A stretch of 64,000 nt of DNA, taken from Lysobacter alkalisoli. GTDB taxonomy: Bacteria; Pseudomonadota; Gammaproteobacteria; Xanthomonadales; Xanthomonadaceae. Positions 15,233-23,807 of the stretch are shown in pieces. Below the pieces are notes generated by a model, which ran no database searches, was not told the origin of the DNA, and saw only the letters and a list, made by a program, of their open reading frames with translations. A program made the translations under genes and the position numbers. The stretch spans positions 1,064,001 through 1,128,000 of the forward strand of contig NZ_CP041242.1 of the NCBI RefSeq assembly GCF_006547045.1, in the 5' to 3' direction. Every line of letters begins with the position of its first letter. Position 1 is the stretch's first letter.

Positions 15233-17002
15233 ATGCGCGTGATGTTGCGGATGTGGACCCTAGTGGCCGTGCTGGTTGCAGCGGTGTCGTTGCAGGCCTG
15301 CCGGGCGGATGCTCCGGCCACGCAGGAGACCGTCGCGCAGGCCGCGCAATCCCCGGCGGCCGACCCGCCGGGCGCGGCGATCGCCAGCGCGCATGAGCTG
15401 GCCACCCGGGCCGGGCTGGAGATCCTCGACGCTGGCGGCAATGCCTTCGACGCCGCGGTGGCGGTATCGGCGACGCTGTCGGTGGTCGAGCCGATCAGTT
15501 CCGGGCTTGGCGGCGGCGGTTTCTTCCTGCTGCACGAGGCGGACAAGGGCCGCGATGTGTTCGTCGACGCGCGCGAGACCGCGCCGGCCGCGGCCACCGC
15601 CGAGGTCTACCTCGATGCCGATGGCGAGCTCGACCGCGACCGCGCGGTCAACGGCCCCTGGGCGGCCGGTATCCCCGGCTTGCCGGCGGGACTGGTGCAT
15701 GTGGCGGAAAACTACGGCCGGCTGCCGTTGAAGGCCTCCCTGCAGCCGGCGATCCGTGTCGCTCGCGAAGGCTTCCCGGTGTATGCCCGCATGGCGCGAG
15801 GCTATGCCGCGCGGGGCGAGGTCATGCGCCGCTATCCCGGTACCCGCGCGGTGTTCGAGCCCGATGGCCTGCCGCTTGAAGAAGGTCAGCTGTTCCGGCA
15901 GCCGGAGCTGGCGCAGACCCTGGAGAGGCTGGCCGAAGATGGTTTCGACGGCTTCTACCGTGGCGAGACCGCGAAGCTGCTGCTCGAAGGCGTGCATGCC
16001 GAAGGCGGTAAATGGACCGCCGACGAGCTGGCCGGCTACCGGGTGCGCGAACGCGAGCCGCTGCGCTTCAGCTACGACGGCTGGGAAGTCGTGACCGCGC
16101 CGCCGCCGTCGTCCGGCGGCATCGCGCTGGCGCAGATGCTGCAGATCCTCGAGCCGTGGGACCTGGAAGCGCTGGAGCCGACGCAGCGCGTGCACCTGAC
16201 CGTGGAGGCGATGCGCCGTGCCTTCCGCGATCGCACCTTCTATCTCGGGGATCCGGACTTCGTCGACATCCCGGTCGCAACGCTCACTGACCGCAACTAC
16301 GCGGCCGGCCTGCGTGCGACGATCAATCCGCAGCAGGCCACCCCCAGCGATATGCTCTCGGGCCTGCCGACCCCGCTAGAGGACGAGGAGACCACCCACT
16401 TCTCGATCATCGATGCCGAGGGAAACCGCGTCGCTGTCACCCAGACCGTCAACCTGCTGTTCGGCTCCGGTCTGGTGCCGCCCGGTACCGGCGTGCTGTT
16501 GAACAACGAGATGGACGACTTCGCGCTCAAGGCCGGTACGCCCAATGCGTTCGGGGTGATGGGTTTCGACGCCAACGCACCGGCACCGGGCAAGCGCATG
16601 CTCAGCTCGATGACGCCGACATTCATGGAGTCCGAGGACAAGGTCGCCGTACTCGGCACGCCCGGCGGCAGCCGGATCATCACCATGGTTTTGCTGGGCG
16701 TGCTCGGTTATGCCGACGGCCTCGATGCGCAGCAGGTCGCCGCGCTGCCGCGCTACCACCATCAGTGGATGCCGGACGCGATCTCGGTCGAGAAGGACGC
16801 ACTGGAGTCCGACGTGGTGACGAAGCTGCGCGGCATGGGCCACACCATCGACGTACCAGGCGAAGTTGCCGATGGCCGTCGTTCCAGCGACAGCTGGGGC
16901 AACCTGCAAACGGTGTCGTGGAACAAGCGTGCCAATACCCTGGAGGGAGGCAGCGATCCGCGCAACCCGGTTGGCCGGGCGGAAGTCGTCGAGGCGCGGT
17001 AG
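15233..17002 (+). CDS. ggt: Gamma-glutamyltransferase, lipoprotein-anchored
   Basis: 589-residue Ntn-hydrolase precursor that cleaves the gamma-glutamyl bond of glutathione and related compounds in the periplasm. A lipoprotein signal ends SLQAC. The body shows GGNAFDAAVAVSATLSVVEP, SSGLGGGGFFLL and the autocleavage site before Thr387 in ETTHFSIID, where the small subunit begins. GTPGGSRI and the MSSMTPT-type loop (MLSSMTPTF) line the glutamate site. Lipid anchoring is a variation on the usual soluble periplasmic form. It follows the ferredoxin gene by 37 bp; co-transcription is possible. Confidence 0.93.
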   Translation: MRVMLRMWTLVAVLVAAVSLQACRADAPATQETVAQAAQSPAADPPGAAIASAHELATRAGLEILDAGGNAFDAAVAVSATLSVVEPISSGLGGGGFFLLHEADKGRDVFVDARETAPAAATAEVYLDADGELDRDRAVNGPWAAGIPGLPAGLVHVAENYGRLPLKASLQPAIRVAREGFPVYARMARGYAARGEVMRRYPGTRAVFEPDGLPLEEGQLFRQPELAQTLERLAEDGFDGFYRGETAKLLLEGVHAEGGKWTADELAGYRVREREPLRFSYDGWEVVTAPPPSSGGIALAQMLQILEPWDLEALEPTQRVHLTVEAMRRAFRDRTFYLGDPDFVDIPVATLTDRNYAAGLRATINPQQATPSDMLSGLPTPLEDEETTHFSIIDAEGNRVAVTQTVNLLFGSGLVPPGTGVLLNNEMDDFALKAGTPNAFGVMGFDANAPAPGKRMLSSMTPTFMESEDKVAVLGTPGGSRIITMVLLGVLGYADGLDAQQVAALPRYHHQWMPDAISVEKDALESDVVTKLRGMGHTIDVPGEVADGRRSSDSWGNLQTVSWNKRANTLEGGSDPRNPVGRAEVVEAR

Positions 17003-17005
17003 CGT

Positions 17006-17081
17006 GTAGCCTGGGCAAGCGAAAGCGCACCCCGGGGACTCCGAGGCGATGTCCCGGGCGCGCGTCGCTTACCCGGGCTAC
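17006..17081. repeat. GTAGCC-type inverted repeat (family E)
   Basis: Arms GTAGCCTGGGCAAGCG (17006-17021) and CGCTTACCCGGGCTAC (17066-17081) pair with two mismatches around a GC-rich centre. Similar GTAGCCCGGGTAAGCG repeats are widespread in proteobacterial intergenic DNA. It starts four bases after the ggt stop codon. Confidence 0.75.
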
Positions 17082-17152
17082 CTCGGCGGTGGATGATTGC
17101 CGGCGGCGAGTGTCGTCGGTCATACGCGAAATGAACACCACCGGAGGTACCC

Positions 17153-17418
17153 TAGGGCCTGCCCCCCCCATTGGGACAGGCCACGCCGCGCCTGAGTGCG
17201 CGCGGGGCAAGGAGGAACGAGAGAATTTATGTCGATAGATGACCGAGTGAGGACGCCGAACCGCGTGCACTCAGGCGCGGCCCTTCGGGTTGCCGTGTCC
17301 GGCCGCCATGCGGCCGCGCGCGGCTTGAACAGGCGGCCAGCCTGTCGCTGCGCCGCACACGACCACATGACGGCCGGACACGGCAACGTGGCCTGTCCCA
17401 ATGGGGGGGCAGGCCCTA
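17153..17418. mobile_element. MITE-like element with terminal inverted repeats and two internal hairpins
   Basis: Terminal arms 17153-17185 and 17387-17418 are identical inverted repeats except for one C in a C-run; they begin TAGGGCCTG. If the TIR is GGGCCTG..., each end is flanked by TA, as after insertion with a TA duplication. Inside are two adjacent long hairpins: 17186-17205 with 17261-17280 (19/20 paired, the exception a possible G-U), and 17289-17305 with 17371-17387 (17/17). The single strand would thus fold into a three-way junction. No transposase frame is inside, so it would be non-autonomous. It ends three bases before the ATG of the next gene and so supplies its ribosome-binding region. 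No second copy is visible in this window. Confidence 0.75.
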
Positions 17419-17421
17419 CCC

Positions 17422-18312
17422 ATGAAACTCTGGTCCATCACCGGCAACAGCCAGAAGCTCGACGGCGGCGCGATGTTCGGCAACGCGCCGCGGGCGCTGT
17501 GGGAACGCTGGACGACACCCGACGACCACAACCGCATCGACCTGGCCTGCCGCGCGCTGCTGGCGACGCCCCTGGCCGGCAAGACAGTGTTGTTCGAGGC
17601 AGGCATCGGCGCCTTCTTCGAACCGAAGTTGCGCGAGCGCTACGGCGTGGTCGAGGAGCGCCACGTGCTGCTCGACTCGCTGGCTGCAGCCGGCTTCAAG
17701 CCCGAAGACATCGATGTGATCGTGCTCTCGCACCTGCATTTCGATCATGCCGGTGGCGTGCTCGAGGCGTGGCGGGAGGGCGAGCCGCCGAAGCTGGCGT
17801 TCCCGAACGCGTCCTATGTCGTCGGCCGCGAGCATTGGCAGCGCGCCCTGCAGCCGCATCCGCGCGACCGCGCCAGTTTCATTCCCGAACTGCCCGGCCT
17901 GCTGGAAGCCACCGGCCGGCTGGAACTGGTCGATGGCTCGCATTGCCGGACACTGGGCAGCGGTGTCCGCTTCCACTACAGCGACGGCCATACGCCGGGC
18001 CTGATGCTGGCCGAAATTGTGGGGCCGGAAACGATTGATGGCGAACCCCACGGCGGGGTGGTGTTCTGCGCCGACCTTATCCCGGGTCGCCCCTGGGTGC
18101 ACGTGCCGATCACGATGGGCTACGACCGCAATGCCGAATTGTTGATCGACGAGAAGAAGACGTTCCTCGGCGACAAGCTGGCCCGCAACGTGCACCTGTT
18201 CTTTACCCATGACCCCGGCTGCGCGCTCGCGCAGGTGGTGCGCGACGAGAAGGGCCGCTACTCCACCGCCCATGAAGTCGCCGAACTGCAGGCGCGGATG
18301 CTGGGGTCATGA
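17422..18312 (+). CDS. MBL-fold metallo-hydrolase
   Basis: 296-residue cytoplasmic metallo-beta-lactamase-fold hydrolase. Metal ligands are [10 protein letters not shown] (H-x-H-x-D-H), a later His in SDGHTPG, an Asp in FCADL and a His in FFTHDPG, so the site is complete. The substrate cannot be told; lactonase-like and thiolesterase members share these motifs. ATG 17422 is used; an in-frame ATG at 17401, inside the inverted repeat of the MITE-like element, would add MGGQALP. The upstream leader and ribosome-binding region are made of that element. The stop overlaps the next start (ATGA). Confidence 0.88.
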   Translation: MKLWSITGNSQKLDGGAMFGNAPRALWERWTTPDDHNRIDLACRALLATPLAGKTVLFEAGIGAFFEPKLRERYGVVEERHVLLDSLAAAGFKPEDIDVIVLSHLHFDHAGGVLEAWREGEPPKLAFPNASYVVGREHWQRALQPHPRDRASFIPELPGLLEATGRLELVDGSHCRTLGSGVRFHYSDGHTPGLMLAEIVGPETIDGEPHGGVVFCADLIPGRPWVHVPITMGYDRNAELLIDEKKTFLGDKLARNVHLFFTHDPGCALAQVVRDEKGRYSTAHEVAELQARMLGS

Positions 18313-19091
18313 ACAAGGCGGTCTGCGCCATCGTGGCCGCACTGCTGTCGCTCGCGTCCGCGACCGACGCTGCGGCCTACTGGCAGGAGGCTGCCGCTAC
18401 GCAAGCAAGCGTGGAAGATGGACAGGCGGGCCCGGTCGTCGAACCGGTGGGGGCGCTCGATGGCGGCGGCCTGCTGGTCGATCGCGACTTCGGCGTGCAG
18501 ACCTCCGCGGCCGGCCTCGACCGGCTGGTGGAGATGTACCAGTGGCGGATCAGGGACGGCGAATACGAGCGGGTCTGGAATGCCGCGCGGATCGATTCGA
18601 CCGGCTTCGATGGTGAGCGCCGGAATCCGCCGTTCCAGCTCGAAAGCCGACGCTGGTGGAGCGAGCAGGCTACCCTCGACGGCCATCCCGTGGATCCGCA
18701 AGTGCTCCAGGTGCTGGGCGAATGGCGTGTGTTCCGCCCGAACTTCACCCGCTTGCCGCTGAACATGGCCGCGGCCTTCCAGCCCGAAGGCGATGGCCTG
18801 GGCAGTGCCGAGAATCCCCTGCAGCCGCAGATCGGCGACCTGCGCATACGCTGGCGCGAACTCATACTGCCGCCACTGCGGGGCAAGGTGGCGCTGCGCG
18901 ATGGTGTGTGGCACCTGCGGCCGTCTGTCATGCCGGGAATCGAGCGTGGCGGAACCGATGACGAGGCCCTGGCAAGCGCTGCCGGCGATGGTCAGGGCGA
19001 TGTGTCGCCGCTGTCCTGGTGGTGGCTTGCGGTCCCGCTGCTGTTGATCGTGTTGCTGCTCAAACGTCGCAAGACAAGAAGGAAATCCTGA
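18309..19091 (+). CDS. TMEM43-like membrane protein
   Basis: 260-residue protein with an N-terminal signal or membrane helix ([15 protein letters not shown]), a long extracytoplasmic domain and a C-terminal helix ([15 protein letters not shown]) ending in a KRRKTRRKS basic tail. [46 protein letters not shown] match what I recall of the TMEM43/LUMA family found from bacteria to mammals. It is shorter than the human protein (400 aa) and has one C-terminal helix rather than several. Overlaps the metallo-hydrolase by 4 bp and the MAPEG gene by 1 bp, so the three are translationally coupled. Function unknown. Confidence 0.7.
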   Translation: MNKAVCAIVAALLSLASATDAAAYWQEAAATQASVEDGQAGPVVEPVGALDGGGLLVDRDFGVQTSAAGLDRLVEMYQWRIRDGEYERVWNAARIDSTGFDGERRNPPFQLESRRWWSEQATLDGHPVDPQVLQVLGEWRVFRPNFTRLPLNMAAAFQPEGDGLGSAENPLQPQIGDLRIRWRELILPPLRGKVALRDGVWHLRPSVMPGIERGGTDDEALASAAGDGQGDVSPLSWWWLAVPLLLIVLLLKRRKTRRKS

Positions 19092-19495
19092 TGCCCGTTG
19101 TCTCCTTGCCTGCCGTCACTCTGTTTTTCGCGGCCCTGTTGGCATTGTTGAATCTGGTGTTGATGGTCCGGGTCAGCATGGTCCGGCGTAGCAGCAAGAT
19201 CGGTATCGGCAGTGGTGACGACCGGCTGCTGCAGCGACGCATCCGCGTGCATGCCAATTTCATCGAGCAGGTGCCGCTGGCGTTGCTGCTCATGGCGTTG
19301 CTCGAACTGTGCGGGCTGGCGTCGATCTGGCTATGGGCGCTGGGTGCGGCCCTGCTGGCGGGCCGGATCCTGCATGCGATCGGCCTGTCGTCGAGTGCGG
19401 GTTATTCGTTTGGCCGCTTTGCCGGTTCGTTGCTGAGCTGGGGCGTGCTGCTGGCTGGTGCGATTGCCGGGGTCGTCATCGCCTGGCCTGCGTAG
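19091..19495 (+). CDS. MAPEG family membrane protein
   Basis: 134-residue integral membrane protein with four predicted helices: TLFFAALLALLNLVLMVRV, a second in PLALLLMALLELCG, WLWALGAALLAGRILHAIG, and LLSWGVLLAGAIAGVVIAW. RIRVHANFIEQVPLALLLMALLE followed by GRILHAIG is the family signature; eukaryotic members are glutathione-dependent transferases or isomerases. The start ATG 19091 shares a base with the TMEM43-like stop (TGATG) and has AAGGAA upstream. The ggt gene nearby also concerns glutathione, which may be coincidence. Confidence 0.88.
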   Translation: MPVVSLPAVTLFFAALLALLNLVLMVRVSMVRRSSKIGIGSGDDRLLQRRIRVHANFIEQVPLALLLMALLELCGLASIWLWALGAALLAGRILHAIGLSSSAGYSFGRFAGSLLSWGVLLAGAIAGVVIAWPA

Positions 19496-19530
19496 GCGCG
19501 CCCGAAGGCACGCCTGCATGGATGCGGGCT

Positions 19531-20157
19531 TTACCGGGTGCCGAAGATCTTGTCGCCGGCATCGCCCAGTCCCGGCAGGATGTAGCCGACTTCGTTGAGG
19601 CGTTCGTCGATCGCGGCCGTGTAGACCTCGACGTCGGGGTGGCGCGACTCCAGCGCCTGCAGCCCCTCCGGCGCGGCGACCAGGAACAGTCCCTTGATCC
19701 GTTTGCAGCCGGCGGCCTTGAGCATGTCGACGGTGGCGATGAGGGTGCCGCCGGTGGCCAGCATCGGGTCGAGGATCAGCGCGGTGCGCTCGTCCATGCG
19801 GCCGGTCAGTTTCTCGTAGTAGCCGACCGGTTGCAGTGTTTCCTCGTCGCGCTGCAGGCCGACCACGCCGACCTTGGCCGCCGGGATCAGTTCCAGCACG
19901 CCCGGCAGCATGCCCAAGCCGGCACGCAGGATCGGGACCAGGGTGATCTTGGCGCCCTTGATCCGGCGCGTGGCGACGGTGCCGGCCCAGCCTTCGACCG
20001 TGGCTTGCTCGGTTTCGAGGTCGGCGGTGGCTTCGTAGGTGAGCAGGGTGGCGACCTCGGAAGCGAGCTCGCGGAAGCTCTTGGTGCTGTTGTCGGCACG
20101 GCGCATCAGGCCGAGCTTGTGCTGTACCAGCGGGTGGCGGACTTCGACGATCTTCAT
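19531..20157 (-). CDS. upp: Uracil phosphoribosyltransferase
   Basis: 208-residue pyrimidine salvage enzyme making UMP from uracil and PRPP. The PRPP loop is [28 protein letters not shown] and the C-terminal [16 protein letters not shown] uracil-contact region are typical. I start at ATG 20157 ([19 protein letters not shown]), which matches family starts. The frame stays open to 20406 only because it runs through a family A repeat. Convergent with the MAPEG gene, 35 bp apart. Confidence 0.95.
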   Translation of the reverse strand: MKIVEVRHPLVQHKLGLMRRADNSTKSFRELASEVATLLTYEATADLETEQATVEGWAGTVATRRIKGAKITLVPILRAGLGMLPGVLELIPAAKVGVVGLQRDEETLQPVGYYEKLTGRMDERTALILDPMLATGGTLIATVDMLKAAGCKRIKGLFLVAAPEGLQALESRHPDVEVYTAAIDERLNEVGYILPGLGDAGDKIFGTR

Positions 20158-20264
20158 GTGGGCGTGGTTCCAGGCTCGATGCGGGGAGTCTGCATCATGG
20201 TGCTGTTGGTGTCGAAGTCGATGGATGAAAGGGTTCTTCTCCCAAGTGAAAGAACGTCTGCGAG

Positions 20265-20370
20265 GAAGCCGGTGGCCCTGCCTTTGCGGGACACGCGTGA
20301 ATCCATCCATGGAGCTCTTCCGCGACATCCATGTCGCGGACGGTCCCGCAAAGGCAGGGCCACCGGCTTC
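20265..20370. repeat. Palindromic repeat family A, copy A2
   Basis: 106 bp. Outer 28-bp arms (20265-20292, 20343-20370) begin GAAGCCGGTGGCCCTGCC and pair perfectly. Relative to A1 two stem positions differ, each with the compensating change in the other arm. The inner hairpin is identical to A1. Upstream of upp and next to family B copy B2; the preceding GGTTCTTCTCCCAAGTGA (from 20232) is the inverted tail motif of family B. Confidence 0.93.
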
Positions 20371-20435
20371 TGGAGAGTGGGTCGGCGATTCTTTCCGAAT
20401 CGTCAATACCGGAAAATGGGAGAAAAAAGGGTTCT

Positions 20436-20710
20436 TCGCCCCCGGCGTTCCGACACGACTGATGGCCCTGGAAGCGCACTCCCGGGGAGGGTCGGCTTGG
20501 CGTTCTATTGTGGCCGCGCGATCCGACGTGGCCTGCCGGCCTTGACGGCGAAATCAAGGAGGAGGCCGCCGCCACGGGCGGCGGCCGGGGGACATTCGCC
20601 GTCAAGGCCGGCAGGTCGCGTCGGGACAGCCAGGTAGCGGCGAGAACCGGCGATCGAGAGCAAGCGGCAGCGCCCACGCCTTCGCTGAAGGCGAGCTTCC
20701 CTTCACCAAG
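20436..20710. repeat. Intergenic repeat family B, copy B2
   Basis: Homologous to the right 275 bp of B3 (39209-39578). It contains the long stem TCCGACGTGGCCTGCCGGCC... with ...GGCCGGCAGGTCGCGTCGG, the GGCCGCCGCC/GGCGGCGGCC hairpin, and the ACGCCTTCGCTGAAGGCGAG tail. B2 has GGCGAA/TTCGCC where B3 has GGTGAA/TTCACC, a paired change. With A2 it fills the 610-bp gap 20158-20767; no gene is seen there. Confidence 0.85.
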
Positions 20711-20714
20711 AAGC

Positions 20715-20746
20715 AAAAAAAGAAGCCGACGCGAGGTCGGCTTCTT
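20715..20746 (-). terminator. Terminator of the TonB-dependent receptor gene
   Basis: On the minus strand GAAGCCGAC-CTCGC-GTCGGCTTC followed by seven T residues, about 20 bp after the stop codon. Confidence 0.9.
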
Positions 20747-20767
20747 CAACTGCAGTGGCTGGGTCGA

Positions 20768-23590
20768 TCAGTATTCGTAGCGCACGCCCGCCAGCCATGA
20801 ACGGCCGAATCCTTCCATCTCCAGCACGCGGCTGCGCACGCCCTGGAAACGGACCTGGCGGGTGTCGTTGATGTTGTTGACCTCGCCGAACAGGCGCAAG
20901 TTCGGGGTCACCGCATAGTTCACGGTGAAGTCCAGGCTGGCGCGGTCGCCCCAGTAGATGTTCAACTCGGGGGCGTCGATGTTGAACTCCTGGATGAACT
21001 TCGAGCGGTAGTTGTAGGCAAGCCGCGCGTTCAGACCGTACTTGTCGTAGGTCAGGGCCACGTTGTAGTTGGTGCGCGAGGTGCCCGGCAGTTCGGTGCT
21101 GCCGCCGTCGAACGGCAGCTCGGCCCTGGACTTGGCGTAGGTGTAGTTGCTGTAGACGCCAAGGCCATCGAACGGCGAAGGCAGGAAGTCGAAGGTCTGC
21201 TGCCAGGCCAGCTCCAGGCCGTGCACGCGGCCCTTGTCGCCGTTCTCCGGGCGGGTCACCCGGCGTGTGCGACCGTCGCCGATGTCCTCGTCGTGGCTGG
21301 CCACGAACAGCGGCCTGTCGATGTGCTTGTAGAACACGGCGGCCGAGAGCAGGCCCAGGGGCCGGATGTAACGCTCCCAGGAGACGTCCAGATTGTGCGC
21401 ATAGGCCGCCTTGACTGTCGGGTTGCCTTCGTTGACCGGTGAGGTCTCCAGTTCGCCGATGGTGCGGTACGGTGCGGTGCGGTGGAAGTCCGGGCGGTTG
21501 ATGCCGGTGGAGTACGAGGCGCGCAGGATGCTGTCGGGATCGATCTCGTAGCGGAAGTGCAGGCTGGGCAACCACTGGTTGTAGTTGCGGCTGGAGCTCG
21601 TCGGCATCACCTCATCGGTGTCTTCGTTGTATTGCACCGCATGGCCTTCGGTGTGGGTGCGCTCGTAGCGCAGGCCGGTGACCATGGTCAGCCTGTCCCA
21701 CTGCGCATCGAGCCTGACATAGGTACCGTAGATGTCTTCATTGGCGGTGTAGTCGCCGGTGATCGAATCCGCGAACAGGTGGTTGTGGTTGTCGCTGGCC
21801 TGTAGCGGGGTGGCGTACTTGTCGAAGATGTCGCGGCAGAACCTGCGGCCAGCGAGGAAGTAGCCGAAGTTGTTGGAGACGCTGTCGCACAGCATGTCGG
21901 ACATGGTGATGCCAAGCGCGGCGAAATCGTCGGCAGAGCCATTGCGGTAGCGCTCGTCGTCGAAGGACTTGTCGCGCAGGCGTGCGCGCAGGCCGAATTT
22001 GATGCTGCCGGTGTCGCCGATGAAGCCCTGCATGCGTTCGGCATCGACGCGGAGACCGAGTTCCTTTTCCTCACCGTATTCATAACGGTCGTTGAGACGA
22101 CGGAAGCCGAACCATTCTTCCGGCAGGTTGACGCCGGTCGCGGGGGCGTCGCTCTGGCCGAGAATCGTCCAGGTCGGGAAATCGTGATTGGTGTAGTCAT
22201 ACTCCATATCCGGCCGCACGCTGGAGCGGAAGATGTACTGCATGCGCGGGCTGGTTTCCTTGGTCGCCTTGCTGTGCGAGGCCTGCCAGTCGATCTTCCA
22301 GTCATCGCCGGCAAAGTGCTCGCCGCCGAGGTTGAAGGTGCGGATGGTCTTGTCGTAGGTGCGCTCGCGCAGTTCCTTGTCGAAGGTGGCGCGGACGGTG
22401 CCGGTGGTCTGGTTGGACTCGTCGCTGTGGCGGTCCATATCGATGATCAGGTTGTCGCGGAACTCGTGATCCTTGAAGCGCGAGTCGTTGGCGACGAAAT
22501 AGATCAGGTTGCCCGGGTCGATGCGGAAGTCCAGGCGGCCGGTGATGCCGGTGCGGGTCCGGGTGCCTTCGTAGTCCTTGATTTCCACCGTCTCCGGCAG
22601 GATGCGGCCATCGTCTTCCTGGACATATACGGTTTCGACGTTGTCAGTGAAGCGACCCTGCCGGCTGTGCGAGGCCGAGAGCAGCACGCCGATGTTGCCA
22701 TCAGCGCCGAAGCGGTTGCCGATGGCGCCGCTGTAGCGCTCGTTGTCGCCGTCGCCCAGCTCGTAGCGCCCCATGCCGGCCGAGGCGCGCAGGATCATGC
22801 CGTCGCGATCGAGTGCGCTCTGGGTGCGGATGTTGATGTTGCCGGCGATGGCATCGCCGTCCATGTCTGGGGTCAGCGCCTTGGTGACTTCGAGTGCGGC
22901 GATCACGTCGGAAGGAATGGTGTCCAGCTCGACGCCGCGGCTGGCCTGGTCGGGATTGGCCAGCGGTACGCCGTCGATGGAGACGGTGGTGAATTCCTTG
23001 GGTGCGCCACGCACGGTCACATAGCGACCCTCGCCCTGGTCGCGCTCGATCGATACGCCCGGCATGCGCTGGGTCGATTCGGCGATGTTGTTGTCCGGGA
23101 ACTGGCCCAGCAGGTCGGCCGAGACGACGTTGACGTAGTTGGTCGACATGCGCTGCTGGTTGAGCGCCATCGCCTGGGCATCGCGCGTGGCTCGCACCTG
23201 GATGCGGTCCAGGTCGGTCGCGTCGGCGGCGCTCACCGTGCTGATCATGTCGAGTTCGACGTGCAGGCCACGGTTGCTGCCGACTTCGATCTGCAGCTCC
23301 TGGGGGTGGTAGCCGATGTAGTCGACGCGGAGCCGGTACTGCCCCGGCACCAGACCGCTGATGCGAAAGCCGCCATCGCGCTGGGTCGCGACCTGGGTGC
23401 CGTTGAGGGTGACGCGTGCGCCATCCAGGTACACGCCGCGCACGGCTTCCTTGATCCGGCCGGTGACGGTGCCGGCGGTGCCTTCCTCGGCAATCCGCGG
23501 TTGATAGGACTGGGCCTGTGCAGACAGGTTGAAGGAAAGCGCCAACGCGGAAGCGACCGCGGTCGCGATCAGGGAGTGTTTGAAGTTCAT
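20768..23590 (-). CDS. TonB-dependent receptor (Xanthomonas/Caulobacter type)
   Basis: 940-residue outer-membrane receptor for energised uptake. Signal peptide TAVASALALSFNLSAQA, then a carboxypeptidase-regulatory-like beta domain (about 35-115: GTVTGRIKEAVRGVYLDGARVTL). The plug (about 130-255) has DLLGQFPDNNIAESTQRMPG, VTVRGAP and AIAGNINIRT, followed by a 22-strand-type barrel ending in aromatic YEY, as needed for Omp assembly. No classical TonB box is obvious; RIQVRATRDAQ is near the expected place. The substrate is unknown; the divergent phosphatase and pyrophosphatase suggest a phosphorylated compound (inference). Start ATG 23590 begins the signal peptide. Confidence 0.93.
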   Translation of the reverse strand: MNFKHSLIATAVASALALSFNLSAQAQSYQPRIAEEGTAGTVTGRIKEAVRGVYLDGARVTLNGTQVATQRDGGFRISGLVPGQYRLRVDYIGYHPQELQIEVGSNRGLHVELDMISTVSAADATDLDRIQVRATRDAQAMALNQQRMSTNYVNVVSADLLGQFPDNNIAESTQRMPGVSIERDQGEGRYVTVRGAPKEFTTVSIDGVPLANPDQASRGVELDTIPSDVIAALEVTKALTPDMDGDAIAGNINIRTQSALDRDGMILRASAGMGRYELGDGDNERYSGAIGNRFGADGNIGVLLSASHSRQGRFTDNVETVYVQEDDGRILPETVEIKDYEGTRTRTGITGRLDFRIDPGNLIYFVANDSRFKDHEFRDNLIIDMDRHSDESNQTTGTVRATFDKELRERTYDKTIRTFNLGGEHFAGDDWKIDWQASHSKATKETSPRMQYIFRSSVRPDMEYDYTNHDFPTWTILGQSDAPATGVNLPEEWFGFRRLNDRYEYGEEKELGLRVDAERMQGFIGDTGSIKFGLRARLRDKSFDDERYRNGSADDFAALGITMSDMLCDSVSNNFGYFLAGRRFCRDIFDKYATPLQASDNHNHLFADSITGDYTANEDIYGTYVRLDAQWDRLTMVTGLRYERTHTEGHAVQYNEDTDEVMPTSSSRNYNQWLPSLHFRYEIDPDSILRASYSTGINRPDFHRTAPYRTIGELETSPVNEGNPTVKAAYAHNLDVSWERYIRPLGLLSAAVFYKHIDRPLFVASHDEDIGDGRTRRVTRPENGDKGRVHGLELAWQQTFDFLPSPFDGLGVYSNYTYAKSRAELPFDGGSTELPGTSRTNYNVALTYDKYGLNARLAYNYRSKFIQEFNIDAPELNIYWGDRASLDFTVNYAVTPNLRLFGEVNNINDTRQVRFQGVRSRVLEMEGFGRSWLAGVRYEY

Positions 23591-23672
23591 GCTTGGACCC
23601 GTGGGATGGACAGGAAAACGACGTCCGGCACATCCCTGCGCGACGCGTTCAAAGTGCGTGAGAATCCTGGGT

Positions 23673-23686
23673 CGGAAATGTTTCCG
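23673..23686. promoter_or_regulatory. Small inverted repeat in the divergent receptor/phosphatase promoter region
   Basis: CGGAAA-TG-TTTCCG, six-base arms with a two-base spacer, 83 bp upstream of the receptor start and 121 bp upstream of the phosphatase start. A possible operator; the regulator is unknown. Confidence 0.35.
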
Positions 23687-23807
23687 TAGCATTAAGGTTG
23701 TCGCATCGTCCCGGCGCTCCATCGACTTTGTCGCGCGTGTCACGGCGATGAAACAGGACCTCGATATACAACCGGGTTTGCATGTTCCATCCGTTGGGAG
23801 TTGCCGT

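Noticed and set aside
17196..18038. Open frame beginning inside the MITE-like element (MSIDDRVRTPNRV...) and running out of frame over the metallo-hydrolase
   Set aside because: No domain, and the overlapping frame carries the intact metallo-hydrolase motifs. A very short leader peptide from ATG 17229 cannot be excluded.
22184..23689. 501-codon plus-strand frame opposite the TonB receptor gene
   Set aside because: Antisense shadow; Val/Ala/Gly-rich without domains.
23728..23742. TTGTCGCGCGTGTCA as a possible PHO box before the phosphatase gene
   Set aside because: The TGTC half-sites are 9 bp apart rather than the expected 11 bp and the flanks do not match, so I do not call it.
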